Assembly: GCA_013339895.1 (NCBI GenBank)
Contig: JABACO010000020.1
Location: forward strand, 2,993,171 to 3,057,170
Source: Ephydatia muelleri
Taxonomy: Eukaryota > Porifera > Demospongiae > Spongillida > Spongillidae
Direction: 5' to 3'
Length of the DNA: 64,000 bases
The notes beneath the pieces are model-generated. The model saw only the letters and a program-made list of their open reading frames with translations. It ran no database searches and was not told the DNA's origin. Within the stretch, counting starts at the first letter, position 1, and every line of letters starts with the position of its first letter. Made by a program: the position numbers and the translations under genes. Positions 45,397 through 58,110 of this stretch are shown in pieces.

Positions 45397-46311
45397 ATGC
45401 TGCGTATTAAACACGTAATGGCGCGACAGTTGATCAGATACCTTCCCGTAGAAGGCACGGAGGGAATACAGTGGGATGACAACGAGAAAACGGGCCAGCC
45501 AATCGTAGGAGTGCGTTCAGTGCGCGTTTGTCACGGAGAGCACGTGAACTGTATCCAGGCGACGTACTTGCTTGCAGACAACAGCGTCCATTCTTCTCCC
45601 ACGCGCGGCGACGACAGCGCGGAAACCGAGAGCTCATTTACGCTGGAGTCCGACGAGGCTATCGTTCGAGTCGAAGGAAAATTGAGCGGGCTGCGTGTAG
45701 GCCAGGTCTCCTTTACCACAAAAACCGAAAAGGGTGAGGAGAAGACGCACGGCCCTTACGGTAAAACCGGGGAGGTCGGGTTTGGTGTGGAAGGCTACAT
45801 CGTTAGCTTCCTGGGACACAGTGACGTCACGTTGACGTCCCTCGGGGTTTATTACCTGTCCCCCGTGCTGAGGAGCACGGGGGTCGGGATGTGTAAGGGG
45901 ACGCCGTTCGAGGACCCCGTGTGGACGCTACCGGTCATGCGGATAAAGAGTGTGTCCGTGAAGCACGATAGTCGTGTCAAAGCCGTGCAGTGTACGTATG
46001 ATCTCCTGGGAGGGAGGCAGCTTACTTGCAGCAAGCACGGCCGTTCCGACGGGGACGGCTTGCAGTCGAGTGCCGTTGAGCTGGAAGACGGGGAAACGAT
46101 CGTCGAGCTTAAAGGACGGACAGACGGGACCCTGATCGGTCAATTGATGTTCGTGACCAAGAAGAAAGGAGGCAACGGGGACAAGCATTACCACGGACCG
46201 TTTGGGACCGCCGGGGACACAGAATTCAGCGTGCAAATTAACGGGGGTGTGATCAGCCTGTTTGGCTTTTCGGGGGATTGGATTGAAGGCATTGGTGCCT
46301 ACTATGTGTGA
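45397..46311 (+). CDS. Two-domain jacalin-type (beta-prism I) lectin
   Basis: A single uninterrupted frame of 304 residues. Two copies of a jacalin-like beta-prism fold can be read: about residues 10-155 (GIQWDD, VRSVRV, GPYGKTGEVGFGVEG, IVSFLGHS, SLGVYY) and about 160-304 (VMRIKSVSV, GPFGTAGDTEFSVQINGG, ISLFGFSGDWIEGIGAYY). Jacalin-like domains bind mannose or galactose; the GG near the N-terminus and GxxxD sugar loop of plant members are only partly recognisable (FSGDWIE in the second domain). No signal peptide, so a cytosolic protein or unconventional secretion. A second Met at 45418 is an alternative start. It is intronless and more GC-rich than its multi-exon neighbours, consistent with retroposition or transfer, though simple loss of introns is equally possible. 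Confidence 0.85.
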   Translation: MLRIKHVMARQLIRYLPVEGTEGIQWDDNEKTGQPIVGVRSVRVCHGEHVNCIQATYLLADNSVHSSPTRGDDSAETESSFTLESDEAIVRVEGKLSGLRVGQVSFTTKTEKGEEKTHGPYGKTGEVGFGVEGYIVSFLGHSDVTLTSLGVYYLSPVLRSTGVGMCKGTPFEDPVWTLPVMRIKSVSVKHDSRVKAVQCTYDLLGGRQLTCSKHGRSDGDGLQSSAVELEDGETIVELKGRTDGTLIGQLMFVTKKKGGNGDKHYHGPFGTAGDTEFSVQINGGVISLFGFSGDWIEGIGAYYV

Positions 46312-47819
46312 CTGACTTGACGAAGCAACGTGTTTGAATTATTCAGAATGCTAGCAACACTCTGGCTTTTAACATGCTATACGTTGCATGAGGACGTGTG
46401 TAACGCTTAAATTATTCGGACTAATGCAGCTGCATGGGGTTAAGATGCTTATCTCGAACGAATCATAGGCACTGGAGACGTAGCATGTTGTGTAGCATGC
46501 AGTGCATGGGGGAAGCATGTAGATCGGATAAGGATGGTGGTGTGAGAACTTGGGGAGGGTGCATGCAGCTGATCTCAATGAAGAGCACATGATCTATGTA
46601 TTCAGCTGCGTATGTGTGCGCATCATGGATTTACATAGAAGGTTGGCAAAGGAGTAGCCACTGGCAGACCTAACCCGCGTTGTCTCGTACCCCAGACCCA
46701 GGTTATTACTCAAGTCCGACAATTAGACGAGGCGATTGATATGTATTGATTGATATTGTCAGACCCAGATAATATATGTCGGTAGATTGAGACATGCATG
46801 TAGATGAGTTGCCGCCAAATAATGTACCTTTCGGACTTTCGCTGCTGATCAATAGTCATAGCGGTGCATGATCCGCAGCTCTGACGTAGCGGGTTAGGGT
46901 ACAAGAGCATTGGCTCAGTGGGCGTGGTTTTCGACCGTCGAAAACGGTAATTAAAATTACACAATTTCAACGCCGTTTCATTTGCTTGTATTGGACAGTT
47001 GCAAAAACTTACGTTTTAGTGGCATAGTTTGATTTCTTTGATTTTAGGTTTGATTTCAATTCTTAGTACCTGAAATTGTATTGCTGCAGGCCCCTCTGGT
47101 CTGTGAGTAAGGATTGCATTGTACTGCATACGGAAAGGTCCGATTGCTTCATAAACTTTTCACCTTGATCTTTATCGGTTGTCTGTTTCTTGTAATTCAC
47201 GCTGATTCTTATCTTTGACTTGGTCCTAGTACGTGCCACCTCAAAAGGAAGGTAGCAAGTATTGTTTTGACTAGGATCACGAACGATTTTCAAAAGCGTA
47301 TTTATAGCATATGCCAACTTGATATCCGAATTCAAATTGTACTTTGTAAGAAATGGCGAGCGAGGTAGGTATTCAAAGCAGAAGAGCCCAATACCAAAAG
47401 GTAAAAGCAATAGTGGTGATTAACTTGCTGTACCATGTGTGCCAAATGTTGAGATACTGACCCGATTAATATTGCATGCTGTGATAATTTCATCAGCTGT
47501 AGTTGCTGGGATGATGGTTTCCTTGTTTTTTTTTGTCAAGCTATTTATCTACCCTCTCCAGAAAGCGAAGTTGCAGTTTATTCTGCGCGGGTAAATTTCT
47601 CTCACTTAACACGTACCTGAAGAACTAACGAATTTTCTGTAAACCCGAAATCCATCTGTGTTTATTATGAATAAATATGCATACACGCATTGTTGTATCA
47701 ATACATAGAAATTGAGTATCACATGAAAACAAGTGCAGCAACATTTCATGGTGTGAGGGCAACGTTGGCAAAGGCTAACACAAAAAGTATTATACATCAG
47801 TGCAAAGCAATTTCAAAAA
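46312..47819. other. Intergenic, one unsupported frame
   Basis: An open frame on the minus strand at 47063-47410 (115 codons) has non-repetitive composition and could be an exon or transposon remnant (contains LAYAINTLLKIVRD), but no family is recognised. Nothing else seen. Confidence 0.3.
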
Positions 47820-50145
47820 TGCTGCACTGAGACAGACAGCCTTTGGTGGCAACTAGTTATGACGACCCGCACATACATGTACATCCAGAAAGCATGAGTA
47901 TGTGTTGCAAGTTGGCGTTGGACAGAGTGATAAGTGCCATGAAGAATAAAGTACATCACAGGAATGCTGTTGTTCCGGTCCAATGTGAGAAGCATTCTAT
48001 TCAGGAATGCAAGGTAAAGGAGTAGGGTTGGGAACATGACACTAAACTGCGCCTCTACAGATGTGTGAGCACTTCCATACCAGTGCAAAAGGTGACAACC
48101 CAAAAGGGCCAGACAGACTAACTACTGAGAGGCTGCATCCCAGGTGTAAAACCTAATACTATACTGATAATTTCAATTAGGCCAGACAATAACAAAGCCA
48201 TTCATTCAGTCATCTCACCAGAGCATCCTATTCCAAGACCACTACTATCAAAAGACAATCTTTTGGCTGCTATGAAAAACAGCAAGGTCAGTAGACTGAG
48301 GCTGTTGTTACCACCCACTCAGTGTACGATACATTCGGCACATGCCAGTGTGCTGCATGGCAGCTGTATCGGTTGGACCAGGATGTCAACACATAAAGAG
48401 CACTTTAATACCAAAACAGACATTCTGCCACTCAGCTTTGGACTTGGTACTAGTTTATTAAAAGATGTTGGGGCACACTGTATGACCTGTACTACATACA
48501 TGAGGGCTGGAGTTTATGAAGACACAAATGTTCAGTTGCTTACACTCTCTAGTGCAAAAAAGAGCAGCAGCTGGGTTACTGAAGAGGTTCATCATCCAAT
48601 TAACTTGCTTCTGGGAGAAACTTATGTGTATTCAATGTCAACAACACTCATTGTTTACCACTTTTGCTCTACCACTCTGCCTAGCCAATGACATGCATGT
48701 GCTCTCACAAATCAATCACAGCTGTGTGTGTTCAAAAACAACCCTCAGTCAAATGTTGCAGGCCATTCGAAGTAGTGGGGGGCCATCTGCACTCCTTCAG
48801 AATGAAGTGCTCTCACTCAGAGGTGAGCAACGGAGGGCCTTACTAAATGTGGCTGGCATCTCTGCTGAGAAAACAATTGGACTAGCAGAGTATGGCAGGG
48901 CTTACAATAATCAGTAAAAGTCTAGGAGGTATAAAGCATTTCAGTGATACCAAAGCTGTCAAATGAGATGCAAATGTCTTCCCACGTGGCTGAAAGCAAC
49001 AAGCAGTGCCCTGGCATATGAGAAGAGATTACACCATACCTCTAGGGAAGCTGTAGGAGAGAAAACCTAAAGGAGAACTTGCTCCATTTCCTTCCCACTA
49101 CCTTCTGGTAGAGAGGTGCTTTGAGGACTGAGCTCCTCTGATGTTCAATCCTGACATGATCCACTAGGTCATTGAGCTGTTGAAGGAGAATGACAGGTAC
49201 TGGTTTATGCTACCACTGATTGATTACCATAAACCACATGACCCCTTATGTTGTGCACACATCTGGCAGGCTGATCTAGCACAATGGCATTATACCAGCT
49301 GGATAATACTGGGTGGGGGGGGGGGGGGGGGGGAAGGAGGAGGTGCCTTCAAGATGAACTTCCAGATTGTGATATTGCTGTTCCCAACTCAGTGAACAAC
49401 ACATGTGTGCATGTTTTGAGGCTACACTAACTTGCACATAGCCCTTGAGCGATAAGAGGTGCAAGTAAACACCTTCAAGGGTGTGAACCTTATTTTACAA
49501 TGTGATGCTCAAGTGTGACACAAGTAACACAAGCAGTATACCATCAAGGTGGTTACAAGTTCCTATCCAAGATACATCAATTATCTGCAATTTGTGGTAT
49601 GTAAACAGTAAATCAATATTAGCTCGATTGTAATATCTTATATATGACAGGATTGCATCCATGCTTGCGTTGCCTAATCCCACAAGGAAACGGAATACCC
49701 CTCTTGGCACATGGGACCACACTCCATCCAGACCCCTAGACCCTATCTACACTTACCAACATCAATCTGATGGAGTCCGAAAAACAGCCCAACACTCTTA
49801 TAACTGGATCTTTGAACCCAATCAATTAAATTCCAATTGTACAAAGCTAATCGTGATTTGCAAGCTACTATACTCAATTACATAATACTTAAATAGTAGC
49901 AGGAATGTTGGAAGAGCTATGCCACGCTCTAGATCTAGAACTAGAGGACCAATCTAGCTTCCCTTTGTACTGCCAAGAGTTCCAAAGGTTTCAGCTGTAC
50001 GAAGTTCACCTAGCTAAGCAATCTGAAGCAGTTGGCCACTTTCATGGCTATGGTCATTGGAAAGTGACTGTAGACCTATTACATAAATTGAACAACATGT
50101 CTAGAAAGTACAGTAAAGGTGCAGAATTTAACATGCATACTTAAT
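47820..50145 (+). mobile_element. RING/RAG1-like (N-RAG type) transposase relative, degraded copy 1
   Basis: Segments match the better copy at 58345-61458 in the same order on the plus strand: MCEHFHTSAKG (48061), LLKDVGAHCMTC (48450), ANDMHV with LSLRGEQRRALL (48690-48860), WLKATSSAL (48990), KGELAPFPS, ELLKEND (49170), AFKMNFQIV (49350) and LEELCHALDLELE (49905). An extra upstream exon (CCKLALDRVISAM, ending near 48012 at a GT donor) is present here and not next to copy 2. The first half of the RING finger (CSLC, QPIQLPC, LACAEC) lies on the opposite strand at 48319-48411. Many stops and frame changes; clearly dead. A poly-G run has grown at 49315-49333. Confidence 0.7.
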
Positions 50146-50869
50146 TAGCATTGCACGGAGCCCACTTCCAAAGAAAACGAAGAAGAAAGAATAACAGTTT
50201 AAAACACTTAAATGATGATAAACAATAGAACATTAAAAAGTCTGGAGACGCTATAACGCCACGCCATGTGTACAACGAATCTCACCCATAAAAATGGCTT
50301 ATCACCCATAAAAATGGCCGATTTCCAAAAGCTTGAAAACCGCTTCAGAAAATTCGTTAGTCTTAGTCTTGGCAAGAAAAAGGTAGGACTTTCTATGCAG
50401 TTTAGCTTGAATGTTGTATTGGAGCCAGTCAACTTCCTGAGGGTAGATATCATATTTTAAGCCCACGAGGTCCGTGTAAGCTAATCTTAGGTCGACTGTT
50501 TTCGAACGCCAGAAAGATCAGTCGTTGCACGTTGGTCACGTAGTTGATGTTGTTTTATAACGCTCATAGGTGATTCTCAACTACAGGAAATTTTTTTTAG
50601 TACTTCGTGTGCGTTATGTATAGCGCATTCCAAAGGGCATCGGTTGTCTGGCTCGTTGCTATGGGACTACCGGGAACTTTGAGGCGTAGGGCCTAATTTC
50701 CACAATTTCAATGAGAGCAAACAGCCGTGTTAGAGTTTACTCTATTCCTTGATAGCGTTCCTAAGTCTACTTTGATTGTTTTGAAGTCACTCGTCGGGTG
50801 AGTATCCATTGTTAATGAAGGCTAGACGACAACAATTCCTTTGTTTAATATTTACAGGTGCATGCTGCT

Positions 50870-52340
50870 ATGGCCCGCCATACGTGTTGCATTCCAGTTT
50901 GTGATAGTAGTAGCAGAAAAGTTAGAGAAAAGAGTGTTGTCGTGAAAAAATATTCGTCGAAAACTGTCGTTTAAACCGACGGCTCATTCTCATGTATGCA
51001 GTGCCCACTTTATAGGAGGAGCTAAAGACAAAAAAGACACCAACTTTATTTTCATGGAATCAAAAAGATCTGCAACAATACAGCGTTTAGAACCATAGAG
51101 AAGCATATACTGACAGCATGACCTGCTATACAGACAGTGAGGTTGCTACTAAGGATGGAGGAGATGAGGAACCTTCAGAGATGAGCAATACCAGAGCATT
51201 ATGGATGATGGTAATGGGCACTTTGTTCTGCTGAGAAAATTAATGATATTCTAGCTTCTAGTATCACTATGGAAGCATCCACATCTAGCAATGAGTTAAA
51301 TCGTGTCACATCAGTTCAAAAACATCTTGACAAGGAAGTCCAAGTGACATATGACACCACATTTGTTAATGCTCTCTTAGTGTGCATAGATGATCTTGAA
51401 AATTCTAAAGCATCACTAAAGTCTCAATTAATAATCTGACATTTAGCATAGACTGATTCTCCACCAGTGATAAGATAAATTGCAATTTTCAAGTTTTAAC
51501 ATGTTTCAGATATTATGGCAGTATCTTGGAGAGAAAGTCGACCATCTTATTCATTGATGAGGAAAAGAAACTAATCTCTCAAGCACCAGACCTTCCAATT
51601 CATGGGAAAGCTATAGACGAATCATTTTTATGTTTGGTGCAATTATGACTATAGGCTTGCAGATTTCAGATTTGGCATTTCGTATTTTACTACCATGATT
51701 AATTTCCTTTGCCTTGAGTGCCTTAAGTTTAAAGTCTCACCATCCAGAGCACAAATTGATAGAGACATGCCTGTGTGTTTTGGAAACGAAATATCCAACA
51801 ACTCGTTGATTATTGATGCAACAGAAATACCACTGGAAAAACCCTCATCACTCAACATGCAGTCAACAACTTCGTCATCATATAAGAATACAAACACAGT
51901 TAAAGGTCTAATTGGCATCACTCCATCAGAATATATTAGTTATGTGTCAAATCTTTATTGTGAGATACTAAAAGGCTTACTGATATTTCTGATGTACTAA
52001 GAACTCTTCAAGCAGGTGATGGTCTGATGGCAGATAGAGGATTTGATATACAGGATGAATGTGCAGCAGTAAATGTGTTTCTTAATATCCCTCCATTTCA
52101 ATATGGCCGTGGGCAGCTAAGTGCCGGTGATGTGGTAAAGACAAGGTGTATTGCTTCACTTTGAATCTTGTGGAGCGGGCCATCAATCAGATAAAATGTT
52201 ACCACACCATGGATTGCCCTATACCAATCAACATGACTAGTACCATAAACAAGATATTTTATGTATGTTGCAAAATTTTGTCCACCACTGGTTACTTAAA
52301 AGTCATCATTCAACCATTAATGCAGTTCAGCATCAACACC
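50870..52340 (+). mobile_element. Broken THAP + DDE transposon, ISL2EU type
   Basis: A THAP-like C2CH zinc finger starts at the ATG 50870 (CCIPVC, then HVCSAHFIGG near 50995). A helix-turn-helix-like stretch follows near 51630-51700 (LQISDLAFRI in one frame). The transposase core contains the three acidic catalytic positions: the first Asp in SLIIDATEIPLEKPSS (51805-51850), the second in LMADRGFDIQDE (52024-52060), and the Glu in VERAINQIKCY (52170-52200). TSSSYKNTNTVKGLIGITPS is typical of this DDE_Tnp_4 group. Several frame changes and stops separate the blocks, so it is inactive. Terminal inverted repeats and target duplication not located; the YqaJ nuclease partner of some ISL2EU elements is not seen. 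Confidence 0.8.
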
Positions 52341-55300
52341 TTTCTGGTGAACTATTAGTGGTAGTACACAGTTAATGCAAAGTCAACAAGTTTTGCCTCT
52401 CTGTCAAACGAGATTCTCTCCACATATGTCCTTGCTGTGTATATAATGAAATCACACCATAACCTTCCATGCAGTAATTGCCAGCTGCCCTTGAATTTGG
52501 TAGTATTAGTTATGAGTGTGTTTAAGTTTAGGTTTTCCATTTTGCAAACTCGCATAGAATGATTAAATCTAGTACTTCAACCATTGGACCTAGGAATCAA
52601 TTTAAAGTACAGTAGGAAAGCTTTTTTTTCCCCCAAATCGATGCCAGTCCATCTGCCTAACTGAGGTGCCTAATCAATGGCAGTCTTACATGCCAGAAGA
52701 TGGTTGCTGATGCTAGCAGAGTCGGATACATCTAAGCTTTTAAGAATGCCTCTATTGTGCCAGCAGTGGCTGAAGGAATTAAAAAGTGTAGCGACCAATT
52801 TAATAAACTCATCTTTAATAAACAGAATCATTATGAACAAATGCACACAGCTAATCACTGGCAGTAGTAAAATGTTCCAAACAAAGAAAAGTGATGTTCT
52901 GAGCCACACATAAATTCATTTCCAACATGTACTAGGCTTAAGCTCTCAATTAGGTTACTATATATGTGCAATACCATTGCATTATTTAATAATTCTTGCG
53001 ATATTATACTTCATAAGCAGTTCTTTATTCAGCAAAGTGCTAAAAGATCGCTCACTTGTGGCTGGCAAAAACAGAGTAGGTGATGCAATGGCAAAGACTT
53101 GTGGCATTAGCAATCATTGAGGCAGTGGAAAACACTTTCAAATACTCAACAATAGACTTTGTTGTTGAGTATTTAAACCGCTGGAAAAGGTTACGAGTTG
53201 ACCTCTGAGAAGTCAAGTTGTAACCTTTTCCAGGCTCAGTTGCAGGTATACTGTCACTTTTCTGTATAAATCTTACATATTTCAGATGGGACATAGTACT
53301 GCTTACCAGTACACCCTTCCAATGTACGTAATTGAATTTTAATTTATTTATATTCTACAGCACCCTTTGAACAAACATTGGCAATATGCTATTCACTTAT
53401 CCAGAGGGTTTTGGCTACCAGAATGCTGGTAAACATGGTCCCCTTCCCCTGCTATGTTTTACATGGCCAATTTGGAGTACTTCAGAGTTTGTACGTGAAG
53501 TAAAGGAAATATATGATATACCAGAAAATGACGGTGACGAGTATCTGCCCAGATCCAAATGTCAGACTTTCTGACTAACTCTCGTACAAATTAACGTCAC
53601 TTTCGGGGACAAACAGTACGCTGTGTACATGTGCCACGATTGGTGGCTTTCCTGTATGGATGCATACATATCATATAATATCATTCATATTCTATTGAAT
53701 CATTTCTAATGATAGTTGATATTATTTTTATGCAGTACATATGCTTGCTGACCCTTTGATTTTCTGGTTTGATAAATGTAACACAGTAATGTAATGAGTT
53801 GCACATGCGCATGACCTATCGCATGATGACATTCAGTTAGTTGCTTAACGACAACCAGTATGTGGCATGCAGAATTTATTGGTGATACCCGTTAAAGATG
53901 TTCGTTAACATAACGTCATAAATGACTTGCACAACTGAAGTGCAGTATTAATAGTTTCGTGCTAGAGCCGACTCAGTTTAATTAACATACCTTGCACGTC
54001 TGCTGTCACTGACAAGTGGAAGCTCAGATGTTGCCAAGTACAGATGTATGGGATCTGGCATAGATTGTAGCCTATATAATCTATGGATCAGGTATGTACA
54101 GGAAGTGGACTACAGGGTTATTAAAGTACCAGCAATACATGTAACTACTTGTGATGTTGGGACGGGGGGGGGGGGGGGGGGGGGGGGGAGGGGGAGGGGT
54201 GAATGTGACAATGCCTTGCATCACACCTATACCACTAGATGTGGCTGCATACAGCAAACTGCTCATTTCTGAGGCAAGGTTTAATACAGTGGCAAGGTCG
54301 CCCTAAAGCATACCATAGACAGGCCCGTTGGAAGCAATTGAAGAGTGGTCAGGCCAGCAGAGAGCGGGGGGGGGAGGGGGTGGTGGAGGGAGAGGGGCAA
54401 CCAGTCCCCTGCCCTCCACCAGAAGCCAATTTACATATTTCCTGCTTTCCTGCAATCTGAGAGGCATTATTTTAAGTCAGGATGATAGGAAAAGCACAGC
54501 AAATGCATGAATTGTCAATGTCAATTTTTATTTTGTGCCACTGAAGTTTGTCCTTATATTGAAGTTTAACTTAGCTGGTACATTGGCTTTTTGCTATCTG
54601 GTAACAGAAAAATTTTGGTCGATTTGCTGCAAACCATGAGTTGACTATATACATACCAAGCCAGATAACTATTAAATCTGTAATAAAAAAAAAAGGTATA
54701 AGCCTATGTGATGACCAATGGAACCAATAAATATACACCTTTTCATACTGTATTGCAATCAGGCTGGTGAAAAGTGGTCAGGTCATGGCCCAAAAACCTG
54801 ACCCATTCCAATGGCTGTGTATCATGAGGATGTCACTGATGTATACAATATTTGCTTTCCCTAGCCCTGTAGTTATACAATGTGTGTTCAGTGGATGTGG
54901 TTAGCCACAGCCTGTTCTCTATCTCACTTGGGGGGGGGGGGGGGGGGGGGGGCCAGTATATCCCTTCAGGCTTGGGAGATAAATTCTGTGGGAGCCTGTG
55001 GTTCCCATTTTCCCCAGACATCAGACTGTCACAGGCTGAGTCTGGTAAAAAATAAATAAATAGGAAGCATACAAAAAGGACCAGGGAAGTAGACGCTTTT
55101 TTTGCCCTGCTACCATGAGGTTTGACTGCACAACTGGCACCCTATCACCTGTTAACCTTCATTCAGAGGGCAATTGAAAGGGCCTTTATGTCATTCTCCA
55201 TTTTACTGTAAAGTGCATGTACTCATATCAGAGTGAATGAACATTATACATGCACTGCAAAAAAACTGTGCCCTGTTCACCCTTTCTATTTGACACGGAT

Positions 55301-55482
55301 CAAATGATATCACTTTCTTTGATGTATCAACTGGTTATTATCAAGTGCTGTACATTATTAACCGTTTAACGCCAAGAGACGCATATCTGCGTCAAAGGTG
55401 TTTACCGTAACCAAAGACTTCTTCCAGACTTTGAAACATTATACCGATTAGAAGTTATTCACGTTCACGGCTTCAAACCCTC
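52341..55482. other. Gene-poor region with homopolymers and hairpins
   Basis: Contains a T-run near 52621, nested hairpins at 53130-53236, and poly-G runs near 54163-54188 and 54930-54951. Open frames at 52677-52913 and 53386-53574 have ordinary composition but no recognised family. Ends at the assembly gap. Confidence 0.5.
53130..53236. repeat. Two adjacent hairpins
   Basis: AAATACTCAACAA pairs with TTGTTGAGTATTT (53138-53175), and CTGGAAAAGGTTAC pairs with GTAACCTTTTCCAG (53181-53234). Possibly the end of a small foldback element. Confidence 0.7.
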
Positions 55483-56482
55483 NNNNNNNNNNNNNNNNNN
55501 NNNNNNNNNNNNNNNNNNNNNNNNNNNNNNNNNNNNNNNNNNNNNNNNNNNNNNNNNNNNNNNNNNNNNNNNNNNNNNNNNNNNNNNNNNNNNNNNNNNN
55601 NNNNNNNNNNNNNNNNNNNNNNNNNNNNNNNNNNNNNNNNNNNNNNNNNNNNNNNNNNNNNNNNNNNNNNNNNNNNNNNNNNNNNNNNNNNNNNNNNNNN
55701 NNNNNNNNNNNNNNNNNNNNNNNNNNNNNNNNNNNNNNNNNNNNNNNNNNNNNNNNNNNNNNNNNNNNNNNNNNNNNNNNNNNNNNNNNNNNNNNNNNNN
55801 NNNNNNNNNNNNNNNNNNNNNNNNNNNNNNNNNNNNNNNNNNNNNNNNNNNNNNNNNNNNNNNNNNNNNNNNNNNNNNNNNNNNNNNNNNNNNNNNNNNN
55901 NNNNNNNNNNNNNNNNNNNNNNNNNNNNNNNNNNNNNNNNNNNNNNNNNNNNNNNNNNNNNNNNNNNNNNNNNNNNNNNNNNNNNNNNNNNNNNNNNNNN
56001 NNNNNNNNNNNNNNNNNNNNNNNNNNNNNNNNNNNNNNNNNNNNNNNNNNNNNNNNNNNNNNNNNNNNNNNNNNNNNNNNNNNNNNNNNNNNNNNNNNNN
56101 NNNNNNNNNNNNNNNNNNNNNNNNNNNNNNNNNNNNNNNNNNNNNNNNNNNNNNNNNNNNNNNNNNNNNNNNNNNNNNNNNNNNNNNNNNNNNNNNNNNN
56201 NNNNNNNNNNNNNNNNNNNNNNNNNNNNNNNNNNNNNNNNNNNNNNNNNNNNNNNNNNNNNNNNNNNNNNNNNNNNNNNNNNNNNNNNNNNNNNNNNNNN
56301 NNNNNNNNNNNNNNNNNNNNNNNNNNNNNNNNNNNNNNNNNNNNNNNNNNNNNNNNNNNNNNNNNNNNNNNNNNNNNNNNNNNNNNNNNNNNNNNNNNNN
56401 NNNNNNNNNNNNNNNNNNNNNNNNNNNNNNNNNNNNNNNNNNNNNNNNNNNNNNNNNNNNNNNNNNNNNNNNNNNNNNNNNN
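55483..56482. other. Assembly gap, 1000 N
   Basis: Exactly 1000 N, most likely a placeholder of unknown true size. The right flank begins directly inside the inverted duplication. Confidence 0.99.
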
Positions 56483-57657
56483 AATGACTATATCAACAAG
56501 GCTAGAACTGTCCATTAGCGCATAAAGGATTATAATTTTGAGCGTTGGGAGAAGATTGAAGCAGTGCAACAGTATTGACGTTTTAGACAAAGCATGTATT
56601 TGACAGTACAACACAGCAGGCTGTTGTGCTATTTGTATACATAGCGTGGCCTGCTTTGGCAGGTGATTAGCTGAAGGTATGTGTAGACATAGTCAAATAA
56701 GGTAAACAGGCCCACACTATCAAAGCAGCCCCCACACCCTCAGTCTACATAGCACTACAGTGTCCCTAATGCTGCAAATGATGCCATGCTGGGCATCAAA
56801 GCCCTTCTGTTTTTTGGTCATAGTGGTGGGCGTGATCTCGTGATGTATGAAAGAACTATCACATGATATGTCACCTGTTGGGTATCCACTCACCAAAAAA
56901 AAAAAAAAGAAACGATATTATATGCTTAACCAAAGCCCCAATGAAGGGTGTTGACACAGACTGGTAATCTTTATGTTAGTCAAAAAGCGTGGAAAGGTAA
57001 GCCAATTTCCAGCCACATGCTTACCCATGCTCCTTGTATTGTGTTAATACAGTATACTTCAAGCTGATCACTTGTGGTTGCAAGTTGAATTAATGACATT
57101 GTCTGCCAGTATTTGAGGGTACCATATATGGCACTAACAAGGCCATAGCAATTGATATTTGATAAGCATGACTGATAAAGGCCACCATTGACTATGACAA
57201 CATAGTAAATTGCATGCTTAACTCTAACACATAATATGAGCATGTGGTAACTGCAGATTAATTATTCACCACTGAGTGGCACATATTGGATTCGTAGCCA
57301 GATCAGCTAGTGTGTTGATTGCCTTCTTTTTCATGGTGCCTGAATAAACCGTTAAGTTTATTAAAGCACAACATGTTAGCAAACTATTGATAGTTACTGA
57401 ATAACACCCAGGATTAAAAACAGCCCACGGAGGGCTAGTTCGAACTTGTTGAAACTCCTTTCCCCCGGATCCGCCACCGCAACCTGGGTAACATGGTGGA
57501 GGTCTGCATTTGCCACCAATGCCATCGGCTAAACCGGAGGCTGTCTTTCGAGTGGGGAGAGTCAACAGTCTGAAACTTGTGACCACGCATGCACAGTGTG
57601 TACTCCCAGGAGAAGTTTATGCACGCCTGAAATTTTTTTTTTAAGTTGGATGGTTGT
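56483..57657 (-). repeat. Right arm of the long-range inverted duplication
   Basis: Reverse complement of 13870-15062, with scattered substitutions, a longer A-run near 56895 and other small indels. The duplication on the left continues toward exon 4 of membrane-protein member 1, so the gap may hide a further copy of that region. Confidence 0.85.
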
Positions 57658-57765
57658 GTTAGAAATAAACAAAATCGAACGACTAATTAGATAGCGCTGT
57701 TTCCCCGTAGTGAATTGAAGTTGGTAGAGAGGTCAAAAGTCATCCTTCACCCCTTTTCAACGCTG

Positions 57766-57809
57766 TGTGTATATTGTGTTGTGTGTGCGTGTTATGTGTG
57801 TGTATGTAT

Positions 57810-57836
<27 letters not shown>
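57766..57836. repeat. (TG)n microsatellite
   Basis: Short imperfect TG tract. Confidence 0.85.
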
Positions 57837-57840
<4 letters not shown>

Positions 57841-58009
57841 ATAATGACATGCATGATGCATCCCATATTCACTATACAGTATAAATTTGTGTCTTGAAGT
57901 GAGGTAGTGCGTACTGACCTATATACGTTCTGAAGACTATAGTGCCTCTCCTGCACATCGATGGGATAAAAAACGACGATAACTGAATGGTATGTAGATA
58001 GTTGTACCA

Positions 58010-58110
58010 GAGATCATATTCTATATATGATCTCTGGTTGTACCAGAGATATGATCTCTGGTTGTACTTGTTTCTACCAGAGATCATATATAGATGATCT
58101 CTGTTTCTAC
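58010..58110. repeat. Cluster of AGAGATCATAT hairpins
   Basis: The motif CCAGAGATCATAT and its complement ATATGATCTCTGG alternate several times, so at least three stem-loops can form. It lies just beyond the 3' end of the RAG1-like copy 2. Confidence 0.75.

Noticed and set aside
55448-56614. 388-codon open frame
   Set aside because: It runs through 1000 N and has no real sequence support.
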